From: Mesorhizobium xinjiangense
Lineage (GTDB): Bacteria; Pseudomonadota; Alphaproteobacteria; Rhizobiales; Rhizobiaceae
NCBI RefSeq assembly: GCF_009749525.1
Contig: NZ_WOAC01000001.1
Coordinates: forward strand, 1 to 64,000
DNA length: 64,000 nt
Reading direction: 5' to 3'
Shown here: one piece after another, positions 10,712 through 20,414 of the stretch
Layout: each line of letters opens with the position of its first letter
Numbering within the stretch: the stretch's first letter is position 1
Position numbers and translations under genes: made by a program
The notes under the pieces: generated by a model
What the model was told of the DNA's origin: nothing
The model's database searches: none
The model's input: the letters and a program-made list of their open reading frames with translations, nothing else

Positions 10712-10897
10712 ATGACGAAGAACAAGAAGAAGCCAGCGATCAGCGGTTCCGACCACGCCGAGACGCGCAACAGCGACAACCGCAAGGACGGCACGAAGAA
10801 GCGCAAATCCCCTTTTCACGGGCGTCTGCATTCGGAACACCCGCGCGACCCGTTTCGCGAATCCTATTCCAAGAACAACCTCGGCTTCGAGTTTTAA
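10712..10897 (+). CDS. small basic hypothetical protein
   Basis: Predicted protein of 61 aa starting MTKNKKKPAISG, rich in K, R, D and S, with no hydrophobic segment, ending NNLGFEF. An ATG at 10682 in the same frame would add 10 residues but has no ribosome site. It is probably disordered and cytoplasmic. I do not recognise a family. Codon choice is less GC-biased than in its neighbours in the first half, as expected for a Lys/Asn-rich protein. Confidence 0.5.
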   Translation: MTKNKKKPAISGSDHAETRNSDNRKDGTKKRKSPFHGRLHSEHPRDPFRESYSKNNLGFEF

Positions 10898-10957
10898 CCC
10901 GCCGCCACCCATGCAGGCAGCGAATGGCTGGCATGCCGACGGTTTGCTTGAATGTCT

Positions 10958-10972
10958 TGCTGCATTGCACAA
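10958..10972 (-). promoter_or_regulatory. TGC/GCA-rich site upstream of GNAT gene (PhaR-like?)
   Basis: On the minus strand the sequence is TTGTGCAATGCAGCA, a 14/15 match to the duplicated motif upstream of the phasin gene (12339-12373). It lies 60 bp before the GNAT start. TGC/GCA-rich sites are bound by the polyhydroxyalkanoate regulator PhaR in related bacteria; assignment here is inference. Confidence 0.45.
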
Positions 10973-11032
10973 TATTGCGCGACGCAGAGAGTCGACGACT
11001 CACGGGAGGAATAACCGCGAGATGGTTGACAC

Positions 11033-11662
11033 ATGGCGCAATCACGACATCACGACAACGCAGAGGAAAAGGGGCGGATCAGGCTACTGACGGCCGACGA
11101 CCGCGGCCTGTTCTGCGATCACCTGCTGCGGCTCGACGCGACAAGCCGGCGCGACCGCTTCAACGGCGTCACGGACGACGAATTCGTCCGCGCCTATGCG
11201 GCGCGTTGCTTTGCCGGGGACACCGAAAGGACCATCGTCGTCGCCTATGTCTGCGACGGGCGCGTTGAAGGCGCGGCCGAACTGCACGAGACGGGCCGGG
11301 GCGAACTGCGTCAGGCGGAGATTGCCTTCAGCGTCGAAGATCATCGCCAGAACATGGGCATCGGCAGCTGGCTCTTCGAGCGCCTGATCGAGTATGCGCG
11401 GACGCTCGGCTATCAGCAGCTTCTGGTGACGACCCACCCGCAGAACGAGGCGATGAAGGCGCTCGCGCGCAGGTTCAGCGCCAGGCTGAGCTTTCAGGAC
11501 TACGAAACCCTGGGCACGATCGATCTGGGAGACGTCCAGGCGCCGGTCCGGCCGCCAGCACCCGCCGCGGTGCACGACGCAGCAGGGCCGGTGTTCGCAA
11601 ACCTGATGCGCCGTGTGGCGGATTTCCGGCTTCCCGGCCGCGGACGCCCGGCGCGCAAGTAA
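11033..11662 (+). CDS. GNAT family N-acetyltransferase
   Basis: A 209-aa protein with one GNAT domain (about residues 15-155). The acetyl-CoA binding loop is seen as EDHRQNMGIGSWLFERLIEYA, split here as EDHRQNMGIG and SWLFERLIEYA. The last 45 residues are a proline/arginine-rich tail. The substrate is unknown. The upstream site at 10958-10972 matches the phasin promoter motif, suggesting a shared regulator. A terminator shared with the convergent phasin gene follows. Confidence 0.82.
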   Translation: MAQSRHHDNAEEKGRIRLLTADDRGLFCDHLLRLDATSRRDRFNGVTDDEFVRAYAARCFAGDTERTIVVAYVCDGRVEGAAELHETGRGELRQAEIAFSVEDHRQNMGIGSWLFERLIEYARTLGYQQLLVTTHPQNEAMKALARRFSARLSFQDYETLGTIDLGDVQAPVRPPAPAAVHDAAGPVFANLMRRVADFRLPGRGRPARK

Positions 11663-11694
11663 CCGGGACGCGCCGGACGCTTCCACAACGGCAA

Positions 11695-11718
11695 AAAGCC
11701 CGGAGCGATCCGGGCTTT
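11695..11718. terminator. bidirectional terminator between GNAT and phasin
   Basis: The 10-bp stem AAAGCCCGGA / TCCGGGCTTT with loop GCGA carries A and T runs on both sides. It lies between two convergent genes and can serve both. Confidence 0.8.
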
Positions 11719-11760
11719 CTGCAATCGGAAATCAAATTCCAATCAGCCGTTACGGTCCGT

Positions 11761-12255
11761 TCAGGCCGCCTTGGCAGCCTTGGTCGCCTCGGCGTTGAAC
11801 CGGGCAAAGCCGGCCTTGAAGAATTCGGCCGTCTCGTTCATCGCCGTCTGGGCGGATTCGCCGTTGGCGCGAAGGCGCTCCATATTGGCCTTTGCGCTGT
11901 CACGCAGATAGTCGGACTGCAGCTTTGCCGCATCCTCGAGCGAGGCCGCACCGGCGATCTTGCCGAGCGTGTCGAATGCCTGCTCGACATTGGCAAATCC
12001 GGCTTCGACCAGGCCGCGCGAAAAATCGGCGTAGCGGCCGATCGCCGTGCCGGCGAAGGTTTGCGCCTCCGCGGTTGCGCCCTCGGCGTGGGTGCGCGCC
12101 TTTTCGACCTGCTCCTTGGCGGAGACAGCGCCGCGCTGCACGAACTCGCGAGCGGCTGCGGGAACCTCGAACTTGTCCTGAAAGCCTTCCAGAGTGCGGC
12201 GGAAGGGCTCGAAATAGTCGTTGGCGGCCTTCTGGCCGGTCGTCTTGCTAGGCAT
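11761..12255 (-). CDS. phasin family protein
   Basis: A 164-aa helical, amphipathic protein of the phasin family, which coats polyhydroxybutyrate granules. It reads MPSKTTGQKAANDYFEPFRR and continues with heptad-like A/E/K/Q helices (for example AREFVQRGAVSAKEQVEKA) to an alanine/lysine-rich end. ATG at 12255 has a TGGAG ribosome site 7 nt upstream; upstream in-frame starts lack one. It is divergent from a MaoC hydratase gene and preceded by two copies of a TGC/GCA-rich motif, fitting control by the PHB-responsive repressor PhaR. Confidence 0.85.
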   Translation of the reverse strand: MPSKTTGQKAANDYFEPFRRTLEGFQDKFEVPAAAREFVQRGAVSAKEQVEKARTHAEGATAEAQTFAGTAIGRYADFSRGLVEAGFANVEQAFDTLGKIAGAASLEDAAKLQSDYLRDSAKANMERLRANGESAQTAMNETAEFFKAGFARFNAEATKAAKAA

Positions 12256-12338
12256 TTCAATTCTCCATTCTTCGATCAAGCCATGGTCGGCCCCGTCCGC
12301 TGGCGGCCCGGGGCTCGCGGCCTATATAGGCAATTTCA

Positions 12339-12373
12339 TTGTGCAATGCAACATTTTTTTGTGCGATGCAACA
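12339..12373 (-). promoter_or_regulatory. two 15-bp direct repeats in phasin promoter (PhaR-like operator)
   Basis: TTGTGCAATGCAACA (12339-12353) and TTGTGCGATGCAACA (12359-12373) differ at one base and are spaced 20 bp apart, about two helical turns. They lie 84-118 bp before the phasin start, in the region shared with the divergent MaoC gene. Resemblance to PhaR/AniA sites is inference. Confidence 0.55.
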
Positions 12374-12532
12374 AACCTGCCTCATTGACGTGCCGGGCAA
12401 CGCTGCACCACCCCTTTTTGCTTGAACCGGAACGCCCCGTGCGCCAAATGTCGCCCACCGGCCCGGCCGGCAATCGGCATATCGAACCGATGGGGCGCAT
12501 GTTGAACGAGCCGCCGCGTCGAGCAGGAGCAG

Positions 12533-13015
12533 ATGATGAACGGCGGCGCAGCGGAAATTGCAGCTTTACGGGCAATGGTCGGGCACGAACGCGGCGTGTC
12601 CTCCTGGGTCACGGTCGACCAGGAGATGATCGACCGGTTCGCCGACGTCACGCGGGACCGCCAGTGGATCCATGTCGACGTCGACCGCGCCAAACGCGAA
12701 AGCCCTTACGGCGCGCCGGTCGCCCACGGCTATCTGACCCTGTCGCTGCTCGCCGGCCTGAGCTACGAGATCGGCGGCCTGCCGAAGGGCATCCGCGCCG
12801 TTTTCAATTACGGGCTGGACAAGGTCCGCTTTCTGGCCCCGGTGCGCGTCGGCTCGAAGATCCGCATGCGCTCCACGCTCCTGTCCGTGGAGGAAAGGGC
12901 GCCGGACCAGTACCTGATGAAATCGTCGAACACGGTCGAGATCGACGGCGAGGACAAGCCGGCGCTGATCGCCGAAACGCTGACCCTGATCGCCATGGAG
13001 CCGGCCGCCGGCTGA
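12533..13015 (+). CDS. MaoC-like (R)-specific enoyl-CoA hydratase
   Basis: A 160-aa single hot-dog-fold protein of the MaoC/PhaJ type, which hydrates enoyl-CoA to (R)-3-hydroxyacyl-CoA, a possible feed into PHA synthesis. The catalytic pair is seen as D42 and H47 in TRDRQWIHVD. The conserved AHGYLTLSL segment follows. AGGAG lies just before the ATG ATG start. Its position back-to-back with a phasin supports a role near PHB metabolism, though related proteins act in other acyl-CoA pathways. Confidence 0.85.
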   Translation: MMNGGAAEIAALRAMVGHERGVSSWVTVDQEMIDRFADVTRDRQWIHVDVDRAKRESPYGAPVAHGYLTLSLLAGLSYEIGGLPKGIRAVFNYGLDKVRFLAPVRVGSKIRMRSTLLSVEERAPDQYLMKSSNTVEIDGEDKPALIAETLTLIAMEPAAG

Positions 13016-13052
13016 CCGGTCGCCTGGAAAACATGACCGGCGACCTCAAGTC

Positions 13053-13073
13053 ACTTTAGAACCATTCTAAAGT
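13053..13073 (+). promoter_or_regulatory. Irr box (iron control element)
   Basis: ACTTTAGAA-CCA-TTCTAAAGT is a perfect 9-bp inverted repeat with a 3-bp spacer. It contains the published alphaproteobacterial ICE consensus TTTAGAA-N3-TTCTAAA without mismatch. It lies 152 bp before the small ORF that opens the iron cluster. A second palindrome, TGATT-TTC-AATCA, follows at 13076-13088. Irr binds such sites when iron/haem is low, usually repressing storage genes. Confidence 0.85.
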
Positions 13074-13204
13074 ATTGATTTTCAATCACTTTCCATTGCC
13101 CGCGAATTGACACGGCCCCGGTTCGGAGTCCATAAGCAGGCAGCGTGAATGCGCCACAACGCCTTTGATGTATGGGCCTTGAACCCGTTCGATTGGAGGA
13201 CCGG

Positions 13205-13285
13205 ATGTTCGATTTCACCCGTTCGGAACGCCTTGAAAGGCTGCACGAGTGCCGGGTGTGGGCGAGCGCCTGTCGGCATAAATGA
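13205..13285 (+). CDS. 26-aa small ORF at head of iron cluster
   Basis: The ORF starts with ATG 5 nt after a perfect GGAGG and encodes 26 residues (MFDFTRSERLERLHECRVW followed by ASACRHK). Its TGA overlaps the ATG of the next gene as ATGA, a typical translational-coupling arrangement. It has two cysteines and is basic. It may be a real small protein or a leader peptide controlling the downstream gene. No family recognised. Confidence 0.55.
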   Translation: MFDFTRSERLERLHECRVWASACRHK

Positions 13286-13785
13286 CTGAATTTGAAGATC
13301 ATCACGGCTGCTATTTCGATCGCCCGCCCGAGAAGCTGGTGCTGGAAGGCTATCGCCGCTGGATCGCCGGCTACGACACCGGCTCGGTCAAGCCGTGGGA
13401 ACTGGCCTGGGATCTTTACGCCGCGATGCTCGGCCCGCAGGCCGGCCGCCGCGCCTGGGGCGAACTGGGCCATTTCGTGCGCACGCTCAAGCAGTGCGCC
13501 AACTGTCCGCTGCGCTCCTTCCCTTTCGGTGCGCACCATGTATGCCGCGAGGAATGCCTGGCGCTCGGGCTGGTTGCCGGCCTGCAGCACGACGACCCGG
13601 CGGCGGTGCGGGTCTGTCTGAATGCAATCAGCTGTCCGATGCGCTCCGACGACGTGGCCGCGGCCGCCGAAGGCTATGCGAACACGCTGGCCTCGATGCG
13701 GCACTACCTGCTGCCGATCCCCGAAGCAGCCATCGCCGATATCGTGGCACGCGCCACACCTGCAACCCACAAGACAATTCATTGA
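13282..13785 (+). CDS. Cys-rich conserved hypothetical protein of iron cluster
   Basis: A 167-aa soluble protein with seven cysteines, six of them clustered in the middle third: CANC, VCREEC and VCLNAISC. The spacing suggests a metal or Fe-S site, though this is inference. There is no signal peptide, so it is probably cytoplasmic. It overlaps the 26-aa ORF upstream and lies 19 bp before the imelysin gene, so all are probably one transcript under the Irr box. I do not recognise a characterised family. Confidence 0.7.
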   Translation: MTEFEDHHGCYFDRPPEKLVLEGYRRWIAGYDTGSVKPWELAWDLYAAMLGPQAGRRAWGELGHFVRTLKQCANCPLRSFPFGAHHVCREECLALGLVAGLQHDDPAAVRVCLNAISCPMRSDDVAAAAEGYANTLASMRHYLLPIPEAAIADIVARATPATHKTIH

Positions 13786-13804
13786 GATTGGGAGGAGCGT
13801 CCTT

Positions 13805-15079
13805 TTGCTGAAATCCTGGACGATCACGACAAGCGCCGCCGCCGTCACCCTGGCGTTGGCGGGACAGGCATATGCCGAGACCGACCCGCAGGCGGTGCTG
13901 TCGAGCTACGCCGATATCGCGCAGGCCAAGTACGAGGATTCTCTGGCGACGGCAGTCGCCCTCGACGAGGCGATCGATGCATTCATCGCCGCGCCCAGCG
14001 AGGACAATCTGAAGGCCGCCAAGACGGCGTGGAAGGCGGCGCGCGTTCCCTATCAGCAGACGGAAGCCTATCGCTTCGGCAACGCGATCGTTGACGACTG
14101 GGAGGGCCGCGTCAACGCCTGGCCGCTCGACGAGGGGCTGATCGACTATGTCGATGCGTCCTACGGCACGGAATCGGACGACAACACGCTCTACACCGCC
14201 AATGTCATCGCCAACCCGTCGATCGAGATCAACGGCGAAGCGGTCGATGCGAGCACGATCACGCCGGAATTCCTGTCCGGCACGCTGCAGGAGGCCGGCG
14301 GCGTGGAAGCCAATGTGGCGACCGGATATCACGCCATCGAGTTCCTGTTGTGGGGCCAGGACCTGAACGGCACCGAGGCCGGTGCCGGCGCGCGGCCCGC
14401 GACCGATTTCGATCCCGACAACTGCACCGGCGGCCATTGCGACCGGCGCGCCCAGTATCTGGCCGCGGCGTCCGATCTGCTGATTGCCGACCTCGAGGAG
14501 ATGGTCGCCAACTGGGGTGAGGACGGCGCGGCGCGCGCAGGGCTTCTGGAAGGTGATCCGAATACCGGCCTTGCGACGATCCTGACCGGTCTCGGCTCTC
14601 TGTCCTATGGCGAGCTCGCCGGCGAGCGCATGAAGCTCGGCCTGCTCCTGCACGACCCGGAAGAGGAGCATGACTGCTTCTCCGACAACACCCACATGTC
14701 GCATTTCTACGATGCCCTGGGCATTCGCAACGTCTATGCCGGCCAGTACGAGCGTGTCGACGGGACGATGGTCGACGGTCCGGCGATCGCCGATCTGGTG
14801 AAGCAAGCCGATCCCGACCTCGACGCCGAACTGACGGCCAAGCTCGACGCGACCGTGGCGGCCATGAAGGCCATGGTCGCGCGTGCCGAGGCCGGCGAGG
14901 CCTATGACCAGATGATCGGCGAGGGCAATGCCGAAGGCAATGCCGCGGTGCAGGCCGCGATCGACGCCCTGATCGACCAGACGCGCTCGATCGAGCGTGC
15001 CGTCGCCGCGCTCGAGCTCGATCAGATCGCCTTTGAAGGCTCCGACAGTCTCGATGATCCCGATGCGGTGTTTCAGTGA
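13805..15079 (+). CDS. imelysin-family periplasmic iron-regulated protein
   Basis: A 424-aa imelysin (M75/ICMP) protein, a family that includes IrpA and the EfeO iron-uptake component. The signal peptide ends QAYA before ETDPQ. The GxHxxE motif implicated in metal binding is intact (GYHAIE, H176 and E179). The start is TTG at 13805 with GGGAGGAG 9 nt upstream; longer frames overlap the preceding gene. It is followed by bfd and bfr and, further on, by a second imelysin. Role in periplasmic iron or haem handling is inferred from family and context. Confidence 0.88.
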   Translation: MLKSWTITTSAAAVTLALAGQAYAETDPQAVLSSYADIAQAKYEDSLATAVALDEAIDAFIAAPSEDNLKAAKTAWKAARVPYQQTEAYRFGNAIVDDWEGRVNAWPLDEGLIDYVDASYGTESDDNTLYTANVIANPSIEINGEAVDASTITPEFLSGTLQEAGGVEANVATGYHAIEFLLWGQDLNGTEAGAGARPATDFDPDNCTGGHCDRRAQYLAAASDLLIADLEEMVANWGEDGAARAGLLEGDPNTGLATILTGLGSLSYGELAGERMKLGLLLHDPEEEHDCFSDNTHMSHFYDALGIRNVYAGQYERVDGTMVDGPAIADLVKQADPDLDAELTAKLDATVAAMKAMVARAEAGEAYDQMIGEGNAEGNAAVQAAIDALIDQTRSIERAVAALELDQIAFEGSDSLDDPDAVFQ

Positions 15080-15094
15080 GCCTGCCTGAACACC
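15067..15094 (+). terminator. hairpin at end of imelysin gene
   Basis: GGTGTTTCAG and CTGAACACC can pair with one bulge across the imelysin stop codon. No T-run follows, so it may only reduce read-through or protect the mRNA end before bfd. Confidence 0.3.
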
Positions 15095-15156
15095 ATATGT
15101 GAACCCAGCCAGCGGCCGGACGCGGCCGCAAGCGCAAGGAAAAGTCGCGTAGCAAG

Positions 15157-15468
15157 ATGCTTGCTTGTCATTGCAACCTGATTACCGAGAAGGAAATCGA
15201 AGACACGATCATCGGCCTGCTTGAGGCCGATCCCTGGCAGCTCATCGTGCCGGCGAAGGTGTATCACGCGCTTTCGCGGCGAGGACGTTGTTGCGGCTGC
15301 TTCCCAAATGTGGTGGAAACGATCATTCGGGTAACCGAGAACTATCATAGCCGGTCGGACGCGGCCGGCGACGATATCGTTTCACACCTGGACCGCGTAC
15401 GGGAACTGCGCGGCCAATACGGGAGCAGGCGTCATGAAAGGCGAACCACAAGTCATAGAGCGGCTTAA
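15157..15468 (+). CDS. bfd: bacterioferritin-associated ferredoxin
   Basis: A 103-aa [2Fe-2S] protein that docks on bacterioferritin and supplies electrons to release stored iron. The four cluster cysteines are seen as ACHCN near the N-terminus and CCGCF around residues 49-52. The core is the usual ~65 aa; the C-terminal ~35 residues are a charged extension whose coding overlaps the first 35 bases of bfr in another frame. The overlap suggests translational coupling of bfd and bfr. Confidence 0.9.
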   Translation: MLACHCNLITEKEIEDTIIGLLEADPWQLIVPAKVYHALSRRGRCCGCFPNVVETIIRVTENYHSRSDAAGDDIVSHLDRVRELRGQYGSRRHERRTTSHRAA

Positions 15469-15919
15469 CGAGGCGTTGTTCCTTGAGCTGGGTGCGGTCA
15501 ACCAGTATTGGCTCCACTACAGGCTCCTGGAGGATTGGGGATATCTGAAGCTCGCCAAGAAGGAGCGCGAGGAATCGATCGAGGAAATGCACCATGCGGA
15601 CAAGCTCGTCGCCCGCATCATTTTCCTGGAAGGCCATCCCAACCTGCAGTCGGTGGCGCCCCTGCGCATCGGCGAGAACGTCAAGGAAGTACTCGAATCG
15701 GACCTCGCCGGCGAATATGACGCCCGCACCTCCTACAAGCAGTCGCGCGAAATCTGCCAGCAGCTCGGCGACTATGTCACCATGCAGCTGTTCGAAGAAC
15801 TGCTCGCCGACGAGGAAGGACATATCGACTTCCTCGAGACGCAGCTCGAACTGCTCAAGACGATCGGCGAAGAACGCTACGGCCTGCTCAACGCCGGATC
15901 GGCCGACGACTCGGACTAA
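15434..15919 (+). CDS. bfr: bacterioferritin
   Basis: Haem-containing iron-storage ferritin of 161 aa, forming a 24-mer shell. All six ferroxidase ligands are present by alignment with E. coli Bfr (E18, E51, H54, E94, E127, H130), and the haem ligand M52 lies in EEMHHAD. The gene overlaps bfd and lies within the imelysin/di-heme cluster, so it is probably under the same Irr control. The start is the normal MKGEPQVI of the family. Confidence 0.96.
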   Translation: MKGEPQVIERLNEALFLELGAVNQYWLHYRLLEDWGYLKLAKKEREESIEEMHHADKLVARIIFLEGHPNLQSVAPLRIGENVKEVLESDLAGEYDARTSYKQSREICQQLGDYVTMQLFEELLADEEGHIDFLETQLELLKTIGEERYGLLNAGSADDSD

Positions 15920-16069
15920 CAAGGATCACGGCGCATGCGGCGGGCACTGAAGGGCGTAAGCCGCATGCGCTTTTCCGCAGGCGATCGTCTGCCCGCCGGG
16001 ATTTGGACGTTGGCCGGATTCGGTGTCCGCAACCGCCGTGAAATTGCGATACGCAATCGTCAGCGCTGC

Positions 16070-17583
<1,514 letters not shown>

Positions 17584-17584
<1 letters not shown>

Positions 17585-18660
17585 TGCTACGTCCGCTTCT
17601 CATCGGCCTTGCCGCCGCCACGTTCTGCGCCGCGCCGATGGCCCACGCCGCCGAGCCCTCCATCAATGCTGTGAAGGCTGCAATCGACAATTATGTGCGC
17701 CCGGCCTATGCCGCCTTCGCGCAACGCTCGGTCGCGGCCGCGAAGACCATGGAAGCGCTGTGCCAGGCCCCCTCGCCGGACCGGCTGGCCGCGGCGCAAG
17801 ACGCCTTCATGCAAGCCGCCGGCGCATGGTCCTTCATCGAGCCCGTCCGCATCGGACCGATCACCGAGGACAACCGGCTGGAACGCCTGCTGTTCTGGCC
17901 GGACCGGCGCAGCCGCGGCCTGAAGCAGGTGCAGGGCATACTTGCCGGCAAGGACGAAACGGCCGCCAGCCTTGCCTCACTGCAGAAAAAGAGCGTCGCC
18001 ATGCAGGGCTTCGGCGCCCTGGAGTTCATCCTGTTCGGCACCGGATCGGAGGCGCTCGGGCAGGATGGCGCATCGTTTCGCTGCGCCTACGGGCAGGCCG
18101 TGGCAGACAATATCGCGCAGATTTCGTCCGCGGTTTCAGACGAATGGGCGAGCCAGGACGGCATTGCCGGACTGTGGACCGCTCCCTCGCCCGACAATCC
18201 GCTCTACCGCGACGACGCGGAAGCCGTCAGCGAGCTGTTCGACATCCTCGTGCACGGCCTGGAGATGGTGCGCGACGTGCGTATCGACGGGTTCCTCGGC
18301 GAAGAACCGGCGGACGACCGGCCCAAACGGGCGCTCTACTGGCGGTCAGGCCAGACCATTGCGTCGATCAGGCAGAACCTGGGCGGCATGCTTGCCGTCT
18401 ATGACGGCGCCGGGCTGGGCGACAACCTCGGCGACGACGCGGAGTGGATCGATGGCTCCATCCGCTTCGAATTCGCCAATCTCGAGCGGGCATTGTCGGA
18501 TCTCGACGCGCCCATCGCCGAGCTGCTGGCCGACGAGACGGCACGCGGCAGGATCGTCTATGCCCGCATCGTCACGTCGGGCCTGTCCGACCTCGTCGGC
18601 ACGGGGCTTTCGGGCGAATACGGCCTGACGGCGGGCTTTTCGTCGCTGGATGGCGACTGA
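17584..18660 (+). CDS. second imelysin-family protein, GxHxxE site altered
   Basis: A 358-aa periplasmic imelysin-like protein with signal peptide ending MAHA before AEPS. The position of the GxHxxE motif reads GFGALE, so the histidine is replaced by glycine while the glutamate is kept. This form is typical of the downstream partner in such operons and suggests a different metal site. It overlaps the genes on both sides by one base (TAATG and TGATG), so the three are translationally coupled. Confidence 0.85.
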
Positions 18661-19754
18661 TGCGGGCGCTGATCGAGCGCCGCGACTTCCTGAAGGCGGC
18701 CGGTGCCGGGTTCTTCGCCGCAATGGCACCGCGGGCGGCGCTTGCGACGATCGCGGCCGATGCCGTCTTCGCCACTGCCTACAAGGACCGCCAGGGCGGA
18801 TTCGGCGTGGCCGTTCTTTCCGAAGACGCGCGCCTGCTGCACACCGTGCCGCTGCCCGACCGGGGCCACGACATTACGAGCGATCCCGTCTCGGGACGCT
18901 CGGTCGCCTTCGCCCGCCGGCCGGGCCAGTTCGCCGTCGTCTTCGATCACCGCGGCGGCAGCCCGCCGCAGACCATTGCCGCCGCGCCGGGCCGGCATTT
19001 CTTCGGCCATGGCGTGTTTTCCCCTGACGGACGCCTGCTCTACGCCACCGAGAACGATTTCGAGGCCGCGGCCGGCCTGATCGGCATCTATGACGCGACG
19101 GAAGGGTTCAAGCGCGTCGGCGAATTTCCGACGCACGGCATGGACCCGCACGAGGTTCTCATGATGCCGGGCGGGCGAACCCTGGCGATCGCCAATGGCG
19201 GCATCGAGACGCATCCCGATTTCGGCCGCGCCAAGCTGAACCTGGCAACGATGGAGCCGTCACTGGTCTTCGTCGACCGCGAGACTGGCGATCTCGTCGA
19301 AAAGCATAGCCTGGCTGCCGATCTGCACCAGCTTTCGATCCGCCATATGGATATCGACGGAAGCGGCCGGGTCTGGTTCGGATGCCAGTATGAAGGTCCC
19401 GCCACCGATCGGCCGCAACTGATCGGCACGGCCCGCCCGGGCGAGGAAGGGAAACTCGTGGCACTGCCGGCCGATATCGTCGGCGGCTTCCGCAACTATA
19501 TCGGCTCGGTCGCCGCCAACCGGCAGGCCGGCACCGTCGCCGTTTCCTCGCCGCAGGGCAACCGCCTCGTCGTCATCGAGGCGAAAGGCGGCAAGGTACT
19601 GTCCGACCAGGCCATGACCGAGGTTTGCGGTCTCGCGCCGGAGGACGCCGGCTTCATGGCGACGACCGGGACCGGTGCGATCGCTCCTGCCGGAAGAAAA
19701 ACCGAATCACTGCCCGGCTATGTGTGGGACAACCATCTGCTGCGTATCGGGTGA
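18660..19754 (+). CDS. DUF1513 domain protein, Tat-exported
   Basis: A 364-aa protein predicted to be a beta-propeller of the DUF1513 family. The N-terminus has a twin-arginine motif (ERRDFLKAAGAG), so it is probably exported folded and acts in the periplasm. Typical family segments HGVFSPDG, YATEND and GMDPHE are visible. It is the last gene of the imelysin/di-heme operon. Its function is unknown; constant association with imelysins implies a role in the same iron process. Confidence 0.85.
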   Translation: MRALIERRDFLKAAGAGFFAAMAPRAALATIAADAVFATAYKDRQGGFGVAVLSEDARLLHTVPLPDRGHDITSDPVSGRSVAFARRPGQFAVVFDHRGGSPPQTIAAAPGRHFFGHGVFSPDGRLLYATENDFEAAAGLIGIYDATEGFKRVGEFPTHGMDPHEVLMMPGGRTLAIANGGIETHPDFGRAKLNLATMEPSLVFVDRETGDLVEKHSLAADLHQLSIRHMDIDGSGRVWFGCQYEGPATDRPQLIGTARPGEEGKLVALPADIVGGFRNYIGSVAANRQAGTVAVSSPQGNRLVVIEAKGGKVLSDQAMTEVCGLAPEDAGFMATTGTGAIAPAGRKTESLPGYVWDNHLLRIG

Positions 19755-19789
19755 GACCACTGCGCAGCGGGGCCGTTCCGCCTGCGGTC
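19755..19789. terminator. possible terminator between DUF1513 gene and phnN
   Basis: GACCACTGCGCAGCGG and CCGCCTGCGGTC can form an imperfect hairpin directly between two convergent genes. No U-tract is present, so this is tentative. Confidence 0.35.
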
Positions 19790-19790
19790 G

Positions 19791-20414
19791 TCATTGTTGT
19801 GAATGCGTCGCCCGTTCCAGCGCCGCGCCGACGACACCGAGCAGCGCCTCGCCCGCCGCCTCCATCGTGCCGTCATTGACGATCGTCTCGGTGATTCCGG
19901 TTGTGTCGCATTCCGCCTCGCGCGAAAGCCGCTTCAAGATCTCGTCGCCGCTTTCGCGGCCGCGCGCCGCCAGCCGTTCGGCGAGCGTTGCCGGCGAGGC
20001 GGTGATCAGCACCACAACAACGTTGCGATAGCGTTCCCGGAGCGCCGCCAATGCGGTGCGGGACAGATTGGCGATGACGACATGGCCGTCCTCGATGCGC
20101 CGATCGACGTTCGCCGGCAGGCCGTAGGACAGGCCGTGGGCCTGCCATGACAGCGCGAATGCACCCTCGGCCGCGGCGCGGGCGAACGCCTCCGGCGTCA
20201 TCGTGTCATGGTCCTCGCTGGCCTCGTCGGCCGGCCGCGTGACGACCCTGCGGACGAAATGAACGCGCTCGGCACGGGCGCCGAGGTTGTCCCGCGCATA
20301 GTCGATCAGCGTATCCTTGCCGGCGCCGCTCGGTCCGACGACGGCAACGAACACGCCCTGGCGCGGCCGCAGGCCGGATCCGGGCGAAGGTGTCGCGATC
20401 ATCGGTTCGCTCAT
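19791..20414 (-). CDS. phnN: ribose 1,5-bisphosphate phosphokinase
   Basis: Converts ribose 1,5-bisphosphate to PRPP, the recycling step of the C-P lyase pathway. The 207-aa protein has the P-loop GPSGAGKD near residue 25 and a guanylate-kinase-like fold. ATG at 20414 overlaps the phnM stop (ATGA), showing coupling. It is the last gene of the phn cluster. Confidence 0.92.
   Translation of the reverse strand: MSEPMIATPSPGSGLRPRQGVFVAVVGPSGAGKDTLIDYARDNLGARAERVHFVRRVVTRPADEASEDHDTMTPEAFARAAAEGAFALSWQAHGLSYGLPANVDRRIEDGHVVIANLSRTALAALRERYRNVVVVLITASPATLAERLAARGRESGDEILKRLSREAECDTTGITETIVNDGTMEAAGEALLGVVGAALERATHSQQ

Noticed and set aside
13076-13088. TGATT-TTC-AATCA as an IRO box (RirA site)
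   Set aside because: The IRO consensus is TGA-N9-TCA; here the spacing is 7. Kept only as an unassigned palindrome.
15935-16069. 45-residue N-terminal extension of the di-heme protein
   Set aside because: The extension is arginine-rich, lies before a clean signal peptide and shows no family similarity; ATG 16070 is a better start.
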